Translations under genes and position numbers: made by a program
Assembly: GCA_036397555.1 (NCBI GenBank)
Contig: DASWIS010000025.1
Span: 1-64,000, forward strand
Reading direction: 5' to 3'
DNA length: 64,000 nt
From: Candidatus Zixiibacteriota bacterium
Lineage (GTDB): Bacteria > Zixibacteria > MSB-5A5 > WJJR01
Shown here: positions 1 through 8,485 of the stretch, one piece after another
Layout of the letters: every line of letters begins with the position of its first letter
Position numbering within the stretch: the first letter of the stretch is position 1
Notes under the pieces: model-generated
The model's database searches: none
The model's input: the letters and a program-made list of their open reading frames with translations, nothing else
Told to the model about the DNA's origin: nothing

Positions 1-3000
1 TTGTCAATATCGCTGACGTAGTCGTCGAGATTGATCGTCGCGAAGCTGCCACCCTCGACAATCGTCTCGCCGGGGATGTCCGATACCACCGGCGCATCGT
101 TGACCGCGGTCACCGTGAACGTCGCCGGGTCGGAGTCAAACAGCAGGTCCGGATCGGTCGCCGTGAACGTGATCGTCTCCGAACCGCTCCACTCGATGTC
201 CGGAATCGTGATCGTCGCCACACGTGCCGTGATATCGACCGTCAACTCGGTGTTGCCCGCGTATGTCCAACTGATATCACTGTCCAGATTGTCCACGTCG
301 CTGACATAGTCGTCGAGTGTGATCGTCGTGAATGAAGAACCCTCGGCAATGGTTTGATTCGGAATGTCGGACACGACCGGCGCATCGTTGACGGCAGTTA
401 CCGTGAACGTCGCCGGGTCGGAGTCAAACAGCAGGCCGGGATCGGTCGCCGTGAACGTGATCGTCTCCGAACCGTTCCAGTCCGGATTGGGTGTCGTGAT
501 CGTCGCCACACGGGCCGTGATGTCAACGAGCAGCTCGGTGTTGCCGGAGTATGTCCAGTTGATCTCTGAATCGAGATTGTCAATATCGCTGACGTAGTCG
601 TCGAGATTGATCGTCGTGAATGAAGAGCCCTCGACAATGGTTTGATTCGGGATGTCCGCAACCACCGGCGCATCGTTGACCGCGGTCACCGTGAACGTCG
701 CCGGATCGGAATCGTTCAGCAGGCCCGGATCGGTCGCCGTAAACGTGATCGTCTCCGAGCCGTTCCAGTCCACACTCGGGATCGTGATCGTCGCCACACG
801 GTTGACGATACTGACTGTCAACTCGGTGTTGCCGGAGTATGTCCAGTTGATCTCACTGTCCAGGTTGTCAATGTCGCTGGCATAGTCATCAAGATTGATT
901 GTCGCGAAGCTGCCACCCTCGACAATCGTCTCGCCGGGGATGTCCGATACCACCGGCGCATCATTGACCGCGGTCACCGTGAACGTCGCCGGGTCGGAGT
1001 CAAACAGCAGGCCCGGATCGGTCGCCGTGAACGTGATCGTCTCCGAGCCGTTCCACTCGATGTCCGGAATCGTGATCGTCGCCACACGGCTGACGATACT
1101 GACTGTCAGTTCGATGTTGCCCGCGTAGGTCCAACCGATCTCTGAATCGAGATTATCCACGTCACTCACATAGTCATCGAGCGTAATCGTCGTGAAGGCC
1201 GATCCCTCAGCTACGGATTGATTCGGAATGTCGGATACGACCGGAGCATCATTAACACCTGTGACCGTGAAGGTGGCGGGGTCGAAATCGTTCAACAGAC
1301 CCGGATCGGTCGCCGTAAACGTGATCGTCTCCGAGCCGTTCCAGTCCGGTGTCGGGGTCGTAATCGTCACCACACGGGCGGTGATGTCAACGAGCAATTC
1401 GGTGTTGCCCGCGTAGGTCCAACTGATCTCTGAATCGAGGTTATCCACGTCACTCACATAGTCATCGAGCGTGATCGTGGTGAAAGTCGAGCCCTCAGGT
1501 ACGGTTTGATTCGGAATGTCGGATACGACCGGAGCATCATTGACCGCGGTCACCGTGAACGTCGCCGGGTCGGAGTCAAACAGCAGGCCCGGATCGGTCG
1601 CCGTGAACGTGATCGTCTCCGAGCCGCTCCACTCGATATCCGGGATCGTGATCGTCGCCACACGGGCGGTGATATCGACCGTCAACTCAGTGTTGCCCGC
1701 GTGGGTCCAACTGATCTCGCTGTCCAGATTGTCCACGTCACTGACATAGTCGTCAAGCGTGATCGTGGTGAAGGCCGATCCCTCAGCCACGGTCTGATTC
1801 GGGATGTCCACAACCACTGGCGCATCATTCACTGCCGTGACCGTAAACGTCGCCGGATCGGAATCGTTCAGCAGGCCCGGATCGGTCGCTGTGAACGTGA
1901 TCGTCTCGGAACCGTTCCAGTCCGCTGTCGGGGTCGTGATCGTCGCCACGCGGGCCGCGATATCGACCGTCAACTCGGTGTTGCCGGAGTATGTCCAGTT
2001 GATCTCTGAATCGAGATTGTCAATGTCGCTGACATAGTCATCAAGATTGAGTGTCGCGAAGCTGCCACCCTCGACTATCGTCTGGCTGGGTATATCCCCC
2101 ACGACCGGAGCATCATTGACGCCTGTGACTGTGAAGGTGGCGGGGTCGGAATCTGACAGCAGCGTCGGATCGGTCGCCGTGAACGTAATCGTCTCCGAGC
2201 CGTTCCACTCCGCACTCGGGGTCGTGATCGTCGCCACACGGGCGGTGATATCAACGAGCAGCTCGATATTGCCGGAGTAGGTCCAGTTGATCTCTGAATC
2301 GAGATTGTCAATATCGCTGACGTAGTCGTCGAGATTGATCGTCGCGAATGAAGAGCCCTCGGCAATGGTTTGATCCGGGATGTCCGACACCACCGGCGCC
2401 TGGTTGGGGGAGGGCGCGGGACGCAGCGCAATCGCCACGGCGCTTTGACGATTCGGCCCGGAGTGGGTTGCGCTGGCAGTCGATGTCCCATCGGCTGTCT
2501 CGGCGTTCTCGCCGGTCGACATCGTGCTGCTGGTGGCGCTGATATCGGCGCCCTCAGTCCAGCCGTTGTTCCATGTGTACGAGCCGGTATTTCCCGCGTC
2601 GAACGCGCCGATCGACATGGCGCCGTCGATGACCGACAACGGGATCGTCAATGGATTGGGCGTGCTGCCGGTGGTCGAGTTGCTGTCCGCATCGACAATC
2701 GGCACGGTCTGTTCGACATTCTCGAATGTCGCGGCGGCATAGGCCGGATCGTATGCCACGGCCGTTCCGCCGACTGTGACATTGAATGTATTGTCGGTTG
2801 CTGCGACGATTCCGGCTTCGTCCAAATACCAGAGCGACGCATGCGCCACGAATCCCGTTGTGCCGCTGACGCGCGTCACCGCGGGCGTCATCGCGACGCC
2901 ACCATAGGTGACACCGGTGACCGGACGCTCGCCGTCGTTTTCATATCCGAACGCGAAAACCAGCAGGCGATCGGAGCCGGCTCCGGCGGTGTGGGTCAGC

Positions 3001-4577
3001 CCACTCGTCCAGGCCCCGACGCGCGCGACCGGCGTGAACTGCCCCGGCACCGTGACGGTGATTTCGACGATCTCCGTGTCGGCCAGCGCGCCATCGGACG
3101 CGATGAAGGTTACATTGTAGACGCCCTGCTGGCCGGCAACCGGACTAAAGTCGAAGTCGCCGGTGCCGTCTGCATTATCGAAAAACGTCGCATTGGCCGG
3201 GAGATTCTCCGCCGACAGCAACGGTGTGGTGCCGTTGGGATCCGTCGCGGTGGCCGTGAAACTCAATGTGTCATTGATATCGACGATTTGTGGCCCGATA
3301 AAGCTGAGGACCGGGGCGTCGCTGGCCGTCGTCATGCTCCAGACGATCAGGTCGCCATACTGGAAATGGTGCGCCGTGGAGTACGCCGACTCGCCGGATA
3401 CCTGCAGGGCATAAGTTTTCGTCGTCGAAATCTGCTCGGTTCCGAAGACAGAGAGCATTGCACGGTCGAACGTGATGTCTTTTGCGTCGTCGGAAATAAA
3501 ATCGGAGAACGTGACGGCGTCGGTTTGATTCTGCAGACGTGCGATAATGCTGCGGAGGTTGGTGCCCTGAAATCCCCAGGTATTGCCGAGAACGACGACG
3601 TACTCCTGCTGATTGGGCGTATAGGCATGCGTGATGAAGTTGTCGAATGTCGGATGATTCGCCGTCGTGGTTACGTCGCTGTTATTGCTCGTCGACGTGA
3701 GCTGGTCGAAGGACGAAGCGCGAATGACCACGATCCGTCCGCGCCGGAACGATTTGGACGCTGTGCCCTGCCCCGATCCGCCCTGCACCGTGATCGTGTT
3801 ATTGCCGCCGGCCAGGGAGTGAATGCGCGCGTATGAGAACGACCGGCGGGCATTATTGTCTTCCCACTCCTTGGTCATCGCTGCTTTTTGAGTCACGCTG
3901 TTGATGACCGTGCGAAATGCTTCGCCGTTGCCGGAGCTGCCCGCTGGCGTCCATCCTTCGGCGCTGACGAGGACGAGATAATCGCCGGCCTGCGGCAGGT
4001 TTACCGTCGTCGAAATGAGGTCGGTAAACGCGGCGGTGGTCGAGACTTCCGCGGCATCGCCGTTTTGCTGGGCGAACCAGTAGTCGTCGTTCTGGCCCAG
4101 AAACGCCAGCGGGATGGCGATCAGCGATTTTCCGGTAATGTAGGCGGTGCCCCCGTTTGTCGTGCGCCATTGGATACGCAGGTCGGAGACGCCGTCGCCT
4201 GTCAAAATGTAGTAGCCGTGCAGCGAGCCGTCGCGCATTGCCTCGGGCGTGCCGTTGGAGGAGCCCTCATCGGACCCGGCGGCGATCGTTGTGCCGCCGT
4301 AGCCGACCACGACTTCCGGCACGGTGGCCCCGCCGCTGCCCCCGTATGCCGCCGAGTAGAGGATCAGGTATTGCTGCCCGTTTTGAAGATTCGCGGCCGT
4401 GATGACCACGTCGCTGTTTTGCAGCGTCGCTGACGTGGTGCTCTGCTGCGTGTTGGAGAGGGAAAAGATCGGCGTGATCGATCCCTGCGCGGCGGCATCC
4501 GTCCAGCCCGTCAGGGCGGACATCGCCACCGTAATGAGGAATGCCGCGGTTGGTTTCTTCATGTATCGCCGTTTCAT
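1..4577 (-). CDS. Giant secreted repeat protein with cadherin/Ig-like tandem repeats (C-terminus beyond the window)
   Basis: About 1525 residues are visible; the frame is still open at base 3, so the C-terminus lies outside. The start at 4577 (MKRRYMKK...) follows the upstream gene's stop by 16 bases with AGGA about 12 bases before it; a second Met at 4562 is possible. Residues 1-30 form a signal peptide ending near AAAQG. Residues about 30-425 are a beta-rich region I do not recognise. Residues about 425-505 look like a He_PIG/cadherin-like domain, followed by a further unrecognised region to about 725. From residue 728 the protein is tandem 96-residue repeats with the recurrent elements LDDYVSD, WTYSGN, SETITFTATDP and VNDAPVV, resembling the 'tandem-95' Ig-like repeats of bacterial adhesins. 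A surface or adhesive role is inferred. A C-terminal sorting domain would be expected beyond the window. Confidence 0.8.
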   Translation of the reverse strand, partial: MKRRYMKKPTAAFLITVAMSALTGWTDAAAQGSITPIFSLSNTQQSTTSATLQNSDVVITAANLQNGQQYLILYSAAYGGSGGATVPEVVVGYGGTTIAAGSDEGSSNGTPEAMRDGSLHGYYILTGDGVSDLRIQWRTTNGGTAYITGKSLIAIPLAFLGQNDDYWFAQQNGDAAEVSTTAAFTDLISTTVNLPQAGDYLVLVSAEGWTPAGSSGNGEAFRTVINSVTQKAAMTKEWEDNNARRSFSYARIHSLAGGNNTITVQGGSGQGTASKSFRRGRIVVIRASSFDQLTSTSNNSDVTTTANHPTFDNFITHAYTPNQQEYVVVLGNTWGFQGTNLRSIIARLQNQTDAVTFSDFISDDAKDITFDRAMLSVFGTEQISTTKTYALQVSGESAYSTAHHFQYGDLIVWSMTTASDAPVLSFIGPQIVDINDTLSFTATATDPNGTTPLLSAENLPANATFFDNADGTGDFDFSPVAGQQGVYNVTFIASDGALADTEIVEITVTVPGQFTPVARVGAWTSGLTHTAGAGSDRLLVFAFGYENDGERPVTGVTYGGVAMTPAVTRVSGTTGFVAHASLWYLDEAGIVAATDNTFNVTVGGTAVAYDPAYAAATFENVEQTVPIVDADSNSTTGSTPNPLTIPLSVIDGAMSIGAFDAGNTGSYTWNNGWTEGADISATSSTMSTGENAETADGTSTASATHSGPNRQSAVAIALRPAPSPNQAPVVSDIPDQTIAEGSSFATINLDDYVSDIDNLDSEINWTYSGNIELLVDITARVATITTPSAEWNGSETITFTATDPTLLSDSDPATFTVTGVNDAPVVGDIPSQTIVEGGSFATLNLDDYVSDIDNLDSEINWTYSGNTELTVDIAARVATITTPTADWNGSETITFTATDPGLLNDSDPATFTVTAVNDAPVVVDIPNQTVAEGSAFTTITLDDYVSDVDNLDSEISWTHAGNTELTVDITARVATITIPDIEWSGSETITFTATDPGLLFDSDPATFTVTAVNDAPVVSDIPNQTVPEGSTFTTITLDDYVSDVDNLDSEISWTYAGNTELLVDITARVVTITTPTPDWNGSETITFTATDPGLLNDFDPATFTVTGVNDAPVVSDIPNQSVAEGSAFTTITLDDYVSDVDNLDSEIGWTYAGNIELTVSIVSRVATITIPDIEWNGSETITFTATDPGLLFDSDPATFTVTAVNDAPVVSDIPGETIVEGGSFATINLDDYASDIDNLDSEINWTYSGNTELTVSIVNRVATITIPSVDWNGSETITFTATDPGLLNDSDPATFTVTAVNDAPVVADIPNQTIVEGSSFTTINLDDYVSDIDNLDSEINWTYSGNTELLVDITARVATITTPNPDWNGSETITFTATDPGLLFDSDPATFTVTAVNDAPVVSDIPNQTIAEGSSFTTITLDDYVSDVDNLDSDISWTYAGNTELTVDITARVATITIPDIEWSGSETITFTATDPDLLFDSDPATFTVTAVNDAPVVSDIPGETIVEGGSFATINLDDYVSDID
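91..2395 (-). repeat. Eight consecutive 288-bp in-frame tandem repeats
   Basis: The landmark ggcgcatc/ggagcatc (encoding the DAPV turn) recurs at 91, 379, 667, 955, 1243, 1531, 1819, 2107 and 2395, exactly 288 bases apart each time. A further partial copy continues to the left edge. The units encode 96 residues each, differ by scattered substitutions, and show no length change among the eight complete copies. Confidence 0.92.
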
Positions 4578-4593
4578 CGTCGGGATTAGGGTC

Positions 4594-6900
4594 CTACTTC
4601 AACAGCACCATCTTCCGTGTTTCGGACTGTTTTCCGGAAACAAGCCGGTAGAAGTACAGCCCGCTGGCCGCGGCGCGGTCCGAATCATCCCGGCCGTCCC
4701 ATTCCATGACATGCCGTCCCGGCGAAAGCTCACCGCTGAAGAGCGTGCGCACTTTCTGTCCGAGAACGTTGTAAATCTCAAGCCGCGTGTCGATGCGCCC
4801 GTTGACGCCGGCGCCGTCGATGCGGAGACCGATCGTCGTTCCGGCGTTGAACGGATTCGGGTAGTTCTGATCGAGGATGAAGCTGCGCGGCACGCCGCCG
4901 AATCCCGCCACCTCGATCGGCTGCGCGTACGGGTCGGAGAGCTTGATTTCGCGTAGTTGCACCGGCGACTCATCCGAGGCCGCATAGAGCAACGGGATGC
5001 GCAGCAGCTCGCGGCGTCCCGGCTGGAGCATGACATCGGTGCGCGGATCGTAGGTAAACAATCCGACCATCCGGCCGTCGGGGCGATTGCGGTACTGGAA
5101 ATCGACTCCGTTTGAGCCGTCGAGCCGCAACGGCATGCCGAGTGACACGGCGCTCGGGTCGTAGACGATCTCAAACTGCGCGCCCGCGATGTCGGTCGGC
5201 GAATCGGCACTCAGGATGTAAGAACGCTGATCGGGGACATACACGAAGTCGACCGTTGCCGGGGCGCCCGTCGCCAGCGACTGCGGCGCGCCCAGAGGCA
5301 CGCCGAAGATCAGATTGATGATCTCCACCAAATCGAACACGTCGAGCGTGTCGTTGTCAATGACGTCGCCGGCGCGGAACTGCCGCGTGTTGAAGGTGAA
5401 ATCGCCGAGGATATACCCGACGACCGCCACGACGTCGCCGACGTCGACGCGCGTGTCGACGTTGGCATCACCGAGATTATCGACGAAAATCTGGCCGTCG
5501 GTCGTCGTCAACGGGACCGACGCCACGTTGGGATCGGGATTGATCGATTCCCAGGAGTTTTCGAAGACAATGTCATACGCGCCGGGCAGCGCTCCCGGTG
5601 CAATGTCGCCGATGACATTGAAGATCACCGGCGACGATCCGGCCGCAATCGGATCGCCCGTCAGCGAGAATGCTATGACCCGCAGCCGTCCCGGCGTCTC
5701 GCCCACGTTGTCGTATATGCTGAACCCCGGTAATCGGTCGGTCGATTGCAATTGCGTGACGATGAAGACCGTGGGGTCGTAGACAAAATCAAACTGCACG
5801 CCGTAGTTCGACTGAATCGACTGCAAATCGATGGGGACGACGACATCCGGGGCGCCCGGAATCCCTCCCTGCGGATCCTGCCCAGACACCGAGGTGGTAA
5901 ACAACAAGTCGGTCGGCACTTCAATCACATCGATTGTCACATTGCGGATGGTGCTCGACAGCCCAGCCGAGTCGATCGCCTGAAAACTGACCACGTATGA
6001 GCCGGTTTGCGCGAAGGTCGGAGTCCAGCGGAATGTTCCCGCGACCTGTATGCGTCCGCCTATCGGATTGTTCGGTGTGAATTGCGCACCAGTCGGCAGA
6101 TTGGAAGCCGTCAGCGTAAGACTGTCACCGTCCGGGTCCGTTGCCGTGACCGCAAACGTGAGCAGATCTCCCTGGTTGACCGAAAGCGGCGACGCCAGCG
6201 CTGGAATGACGGGCGGATCATTCACCGGCGTATCTGTGGTGTCATCATCAGGCTCACCGATGACGACGACCCCGTTTGTGAGGACAGGGCGCTTAAAGAA
6301 GAACCCATTGGCAGACGCAATGGTATTGAAAGAGCTTGGAAAAACCGGGTCATTCACGAATGTAAGCGATGTGGTGCCAAGCGGTGCCGTAGACTTTACT
6401 TCCCACCGTATGCGGTAGGCCACGCCGGCGCTCGGCGGCACTACCATACTCGGATTGCCATTCGGGTTCGGATACAGCAGGAATGAGCCCAGGACGATCG
6501 AGCCGTCAGCAGGCCTTGTGACGCCAAATCCGAAGTAAGGGGGTTGGGCCTCCCCCGCTATCTCCTCTGTTGTCGGGCCGAGCAGCCGCGTCCAGTCAAG
6601 ATCTGGCGGACCCTCAGGGGCATATAACGGCTCTATTCGTGTTGAGTCGAAAGAGAATCTGAGATTGAACGCTCCGATAGTGTCTACGTGTCGGAGATAG
6701 ATCTCAATGTCAAACGTATCGCCTGGCGAGACATTCGCGATATTGACGATCCGCAGCGTGTCGAGTGTCGACGGCGTCTGTCCTTCGGCATCGGCCGGAG
6801 ACAGCAACAGCGCCGCCAGCGCCGATAACGCCGCCAGGGCCGTAAGGCCCGCGTAACGATGGCCGTCCAAACGCCCGTGATTGACCTGAGTTGGCTTCAT
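4594..6900 (-). CDS. Secreted cohesin/dockerin-like protein with C-terminal sorting domain
   Basis: 768 residues. The start at 6900 (MKPTQVNHG...) has AAGGGG and AGGA just upstream and gives a signal peptide ending near ADAEGQ; the reading frame extends further upstream without a good start. Order: a cohesin-like domain (about 45-200), a putative Ig domain (about 215-320, with ATDPDGDSL), a second cohesin-like domain (about 330-470), a dockerin-like calcium-loop pair (about 475-535, GDANVDTRVDVGD and GDVIDNDTLDVFD), a third cohesin-like stretch, then a sorting domain (about 675-768) with QNYPNPFNAGTTI, GLYFYRL and KMVLLK at the very end. That ending is the FlgD-like or type IX-like sorting signal of FCB bacteria. 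It is probably an outer-surface or extracellular structural protein; ligand unknown. It lies 16 bases upstream of the repeat protein, so probably co-transcribed. Confidence 0.82.
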   Translation of the reverse strand: MKPTQVNHGRLDGHRYAGLTALAALSALAALLLSPADAEGQTPSTLDTLRIVNIANVSPGDTFDIEIYLRHVDTIGAFNLRFSFDSTRIEPLYAPEGPPDLDWTRLLGPTTEEIAGEAQPPYFGFGVTRPADGSIVLGSFLLYPNPNGNPSMVVPPSAGVAYRIRWEVKSTAPLGTTSLTFVNDPVFPSSFNTIASANGFFFKRPVLTNGVVVIGEPDDDTTDTPVNDPPVIPALASPLSVNQGDLLTFAVTATDPDGDSLTLTASNLPTGAQFTPNNPIGGRIQVAGTFRWTPTFAQTGSYVVSFQAIDSAGLSSTIRNVTIDVIEVPTDLLFTTSVSGQDPQGGIPGAPDVVVPIDLQSIQSNYGVQFDFVYDPTVFIVTQLQSTDRLPGFSIYDNVGETPGRLRVIAFSLTGDPIAAGSSPVIFNVIGDIAPGALPGAYDIVFENSWESINPDPNVASVPLTTTDGQIFVDNLGDANVDTRVDVGDVVAVVGYILGDFTFNTRQFRAGDVIDNDTLDVFDLVEIINLIFGVPLGAPQSLATGAPATVDFVYVPDQRSYILSADSPTDIAGAQFEIVYDPSAVSLGMPLRLDGSNGVDFQYRNRPDGRMVGLFTYDPRTDVMLQPGRRELLRIPLLYAASDESPVQLREIKLSDPYAQPIEVAGFGGVPRSFILDQNYPNPFNAGTTIGLRIDGAGVNGRIDTRLEIYNVLGQKVRTLFSGELSPGRHVMEWDGRDDSDRAAASGLYFYRLVSGKQSETRKMVLLK

Positions 6901-7475
6901 ATTCCTGACCCCTTCATCGGACTGCGATTCTTTCCCCGGTGTTTGGCATGAGGCGATCGGCGGGCGACGTAGTGGCCCCAATCGATCGTGCCGCGATGAT
7001 GTGAAAAGTCCTGCATACATTCCCTGATCGGTGCTTCGCCGGATCGGCTCCGGCGCGGCCGCCGTAGTCTGACTCGTTGTCCCAATCCGATGGGATACCA
7101 GCGTCAGGCCGTTGGCGGACAATCTCTTTCGACAATCGGCGACATGCCGCACCGAGCGTGTCCGGCTCGTGGCGACATGTCTTCCGCTTTGTCTGGCCGC
7201 AAACATAGTGCCCGCCCGCCTGGGGCAGGGGCACGGTCGCGGCACCGATCACGGTGGGGTCAGATCATTTGCAGCGAGGTAAGCGAGGTCAAAGTCCGTC
7301 TCAACCTGCATGTCAGCGCCCGGTTTGTGGGGGTGGGGCCTGACGGGTGACTCGCGCGTCCGAGTTGGGCTCCTTTCGTCGTGTCTCTTTGCGAAGGGGT
7401 CTCGACTCACTGTGCTCGGGGAGGAGGTATCGCCACCTCCCGTCGACACAGAACGTCAAATGCTCATATAAATCA
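6901..7475. other. 575-bp intergenic region without a convincing gene
   Basis: Lies upstream of the gene starting at 6900 and downstream of the gene ending at 7476. Short open frames exist on both strands but none has a ribosome site or recognisable product. It contains two short perfect hairpins: cgccgga/tccggcg at 7037-7055, inside the leader of the downstream gene, and ggaggt/acctcc at 7423-7440, just after the upstream stop, which could act as a weak terminator. No clear sigma-70 promoter was identified. Confidence 0.55.
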
Positions 7476-8213
7476 TTATGGCCCATCAGCGCAGCATGGG
7501 TCGGGTTCCGGCGCACTCCGGAACGCGACGTCGACCACGATAGTAACATCAAACACGTTTACGACTCCGTCGCAATTGACGTCAGCGGGGCGGTCGTTAC
7601 AAACGCAAACGTCCGCCGCCGGGTCTATTGTTATGACACTCTTAGTAAAACTGGGAGTGTATGGTGTCGCAGTTCCGCATTGGTAATAGCGAAGATGTTG
7701 CCCGGGCGTGAAACAGCATGTGTCGATCTCAAACGTCCCCGGGGCACAATTGACATCAAATGTTAAGACGAGCGACGGTGTGCCGGCACCTGGGGATCCA
7801 TCGGAGCCAGCAGTCATGCACCCAATGGCGGCCAACAAGCGAGCACCGTCGGGGCTAATATAGTCAGGGGCACTATTGCCTGTCCATGTGCTCGATACTG
7901 GGCCACTACAGGACTGGACAGCCGGTGTAGGCCGCGTGTTAACTACGTAAAACTGAAATGAGCTAGAGAGACGGGATTGGACAGTATAGCCTGCATACGA
8001 TGTCCAATACGATCCCCCCGTCAGTGTTCTGATCTCGAAGGGTGCTTCAATGCTCTCAACGTCAATATCATTTGAGAAATAAATCCCCACAGAGATATCT
8101 GTCGCTCCAGGCGACACTGTTCTTGGCTCTACAACGACCGAATTCGCGGCCCAAGCTGACGTCGCGCACAGCAGAGCTGCCGCAATCCCTACGGCAAGTG
8201 TGATGCGATTCAT
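7476..8213 (-). CDS. Small secreted cohesin-like protein ending in a dockerin-like module
   Basis: 245 residues. The start at 8213 (MNRITLAVG...) is chosen because GGAGG lies six bases upstream; GTG and ATG codons further upstream lack this. Residues 1-23 are a signal peptide ending at AWA. Residues about 24-200 form a beta-rich cohesin-like domain with several cysteines. The tail DVNCDGVVNVFDVTIVVD is a single dockerin-type calcium loop, followed by a short CC-containing end. Unlike its two larger neighbours it has no NYPNPFN sorting domain. Its N-terminal half resembles the first domain of the 962-residue protein at 8486-11374 (shared CSGP, ISPDG, GSDG and CFAPG/CFTPG motifs), so the two are probably paralogues. 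Function unknown. Confidence 0.75.
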   Translation of the reverse strand: MNRITLAVGIAAALLCATSAWAANSVVVEPRTVSPGATDISVGIYFSNDIDVESIEAPFEIRTLTGGSYWTSYAGYTVQSRLSSSFQFYVVNTRPTPAVQSCSGPVSSTWTGNSAPDYISPDGARLLAAIGCMTAGSDGSPGAGTPSLVLTFDVNCAPGTFEIDTCCFTPGQHLRYYQCGTATPYTPSFTKSVITIDPAADVCVCNDRPADVNCDGVVNVFDVTIVVDVAFRSAPEPDPCCADGP

Positions 8214-8443
8214 GGTTTCCTCCATGGTCACTGCTCTCTGTCTCCCTTACGTCCATCCACAAAAAACCCCGGCTTCTTGTCGCATCGCGCGTTGACAGGT
8301 GTGGCAGCCGAGATCACAGTCAGTGTCCTATGTCAGTTCCGTATTGAACGTCTACTTCACTCGTTCGCTCTCTGGTTTCGCTCTGCCTCCTTTCACCTTG
8401 GGTCCCCTGTTGGGGGTCGTCGCTTCGTTTCCGGTTAACCCGT

Positions 8444-8469
8444 CCCCGGGGGGATCGCACCCCCCGGGG
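8444..8469 (-). terminator. Perfect GC hairpin after the 962-residue protein gene
   Basis: Arms at 8444-8453 and 8460-8469 (ccccgggggg/ccccccgggg) pair perfectly over ten bases around a six-base loop, starting 16 bases after the minus-strand stop at 8486. There is no clear U-tract, so it may be a transcript-end stabiliser or a Rho-assisted site, not a classical intrinsic terminator. Confidence 0.5.
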
Positions 8470-8485
8470 TGGGCGTCGATGCCTG

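Noticed and set aside
91-2395. CRISPR array or satellite DNA
   Set aside because: The 288-bp units are contiguous, in frame and encode Ig-like domains; there are no short repeats with unique spacers.
2370-3836. 488-residue plus-strand open frame
   Set aside because: It lies opposite the signal-peptide-bearing repeat protein, whose repeats and domains make sense; this frame shows no motif.
8221-8300. Riboswitch or terminator around the run of T residues upstream of the 245-residue protein gene
   Set aside because: The minus-strand ggggtttttt follows only a weak, interrupted stem, and no known riboswitch core is seen.
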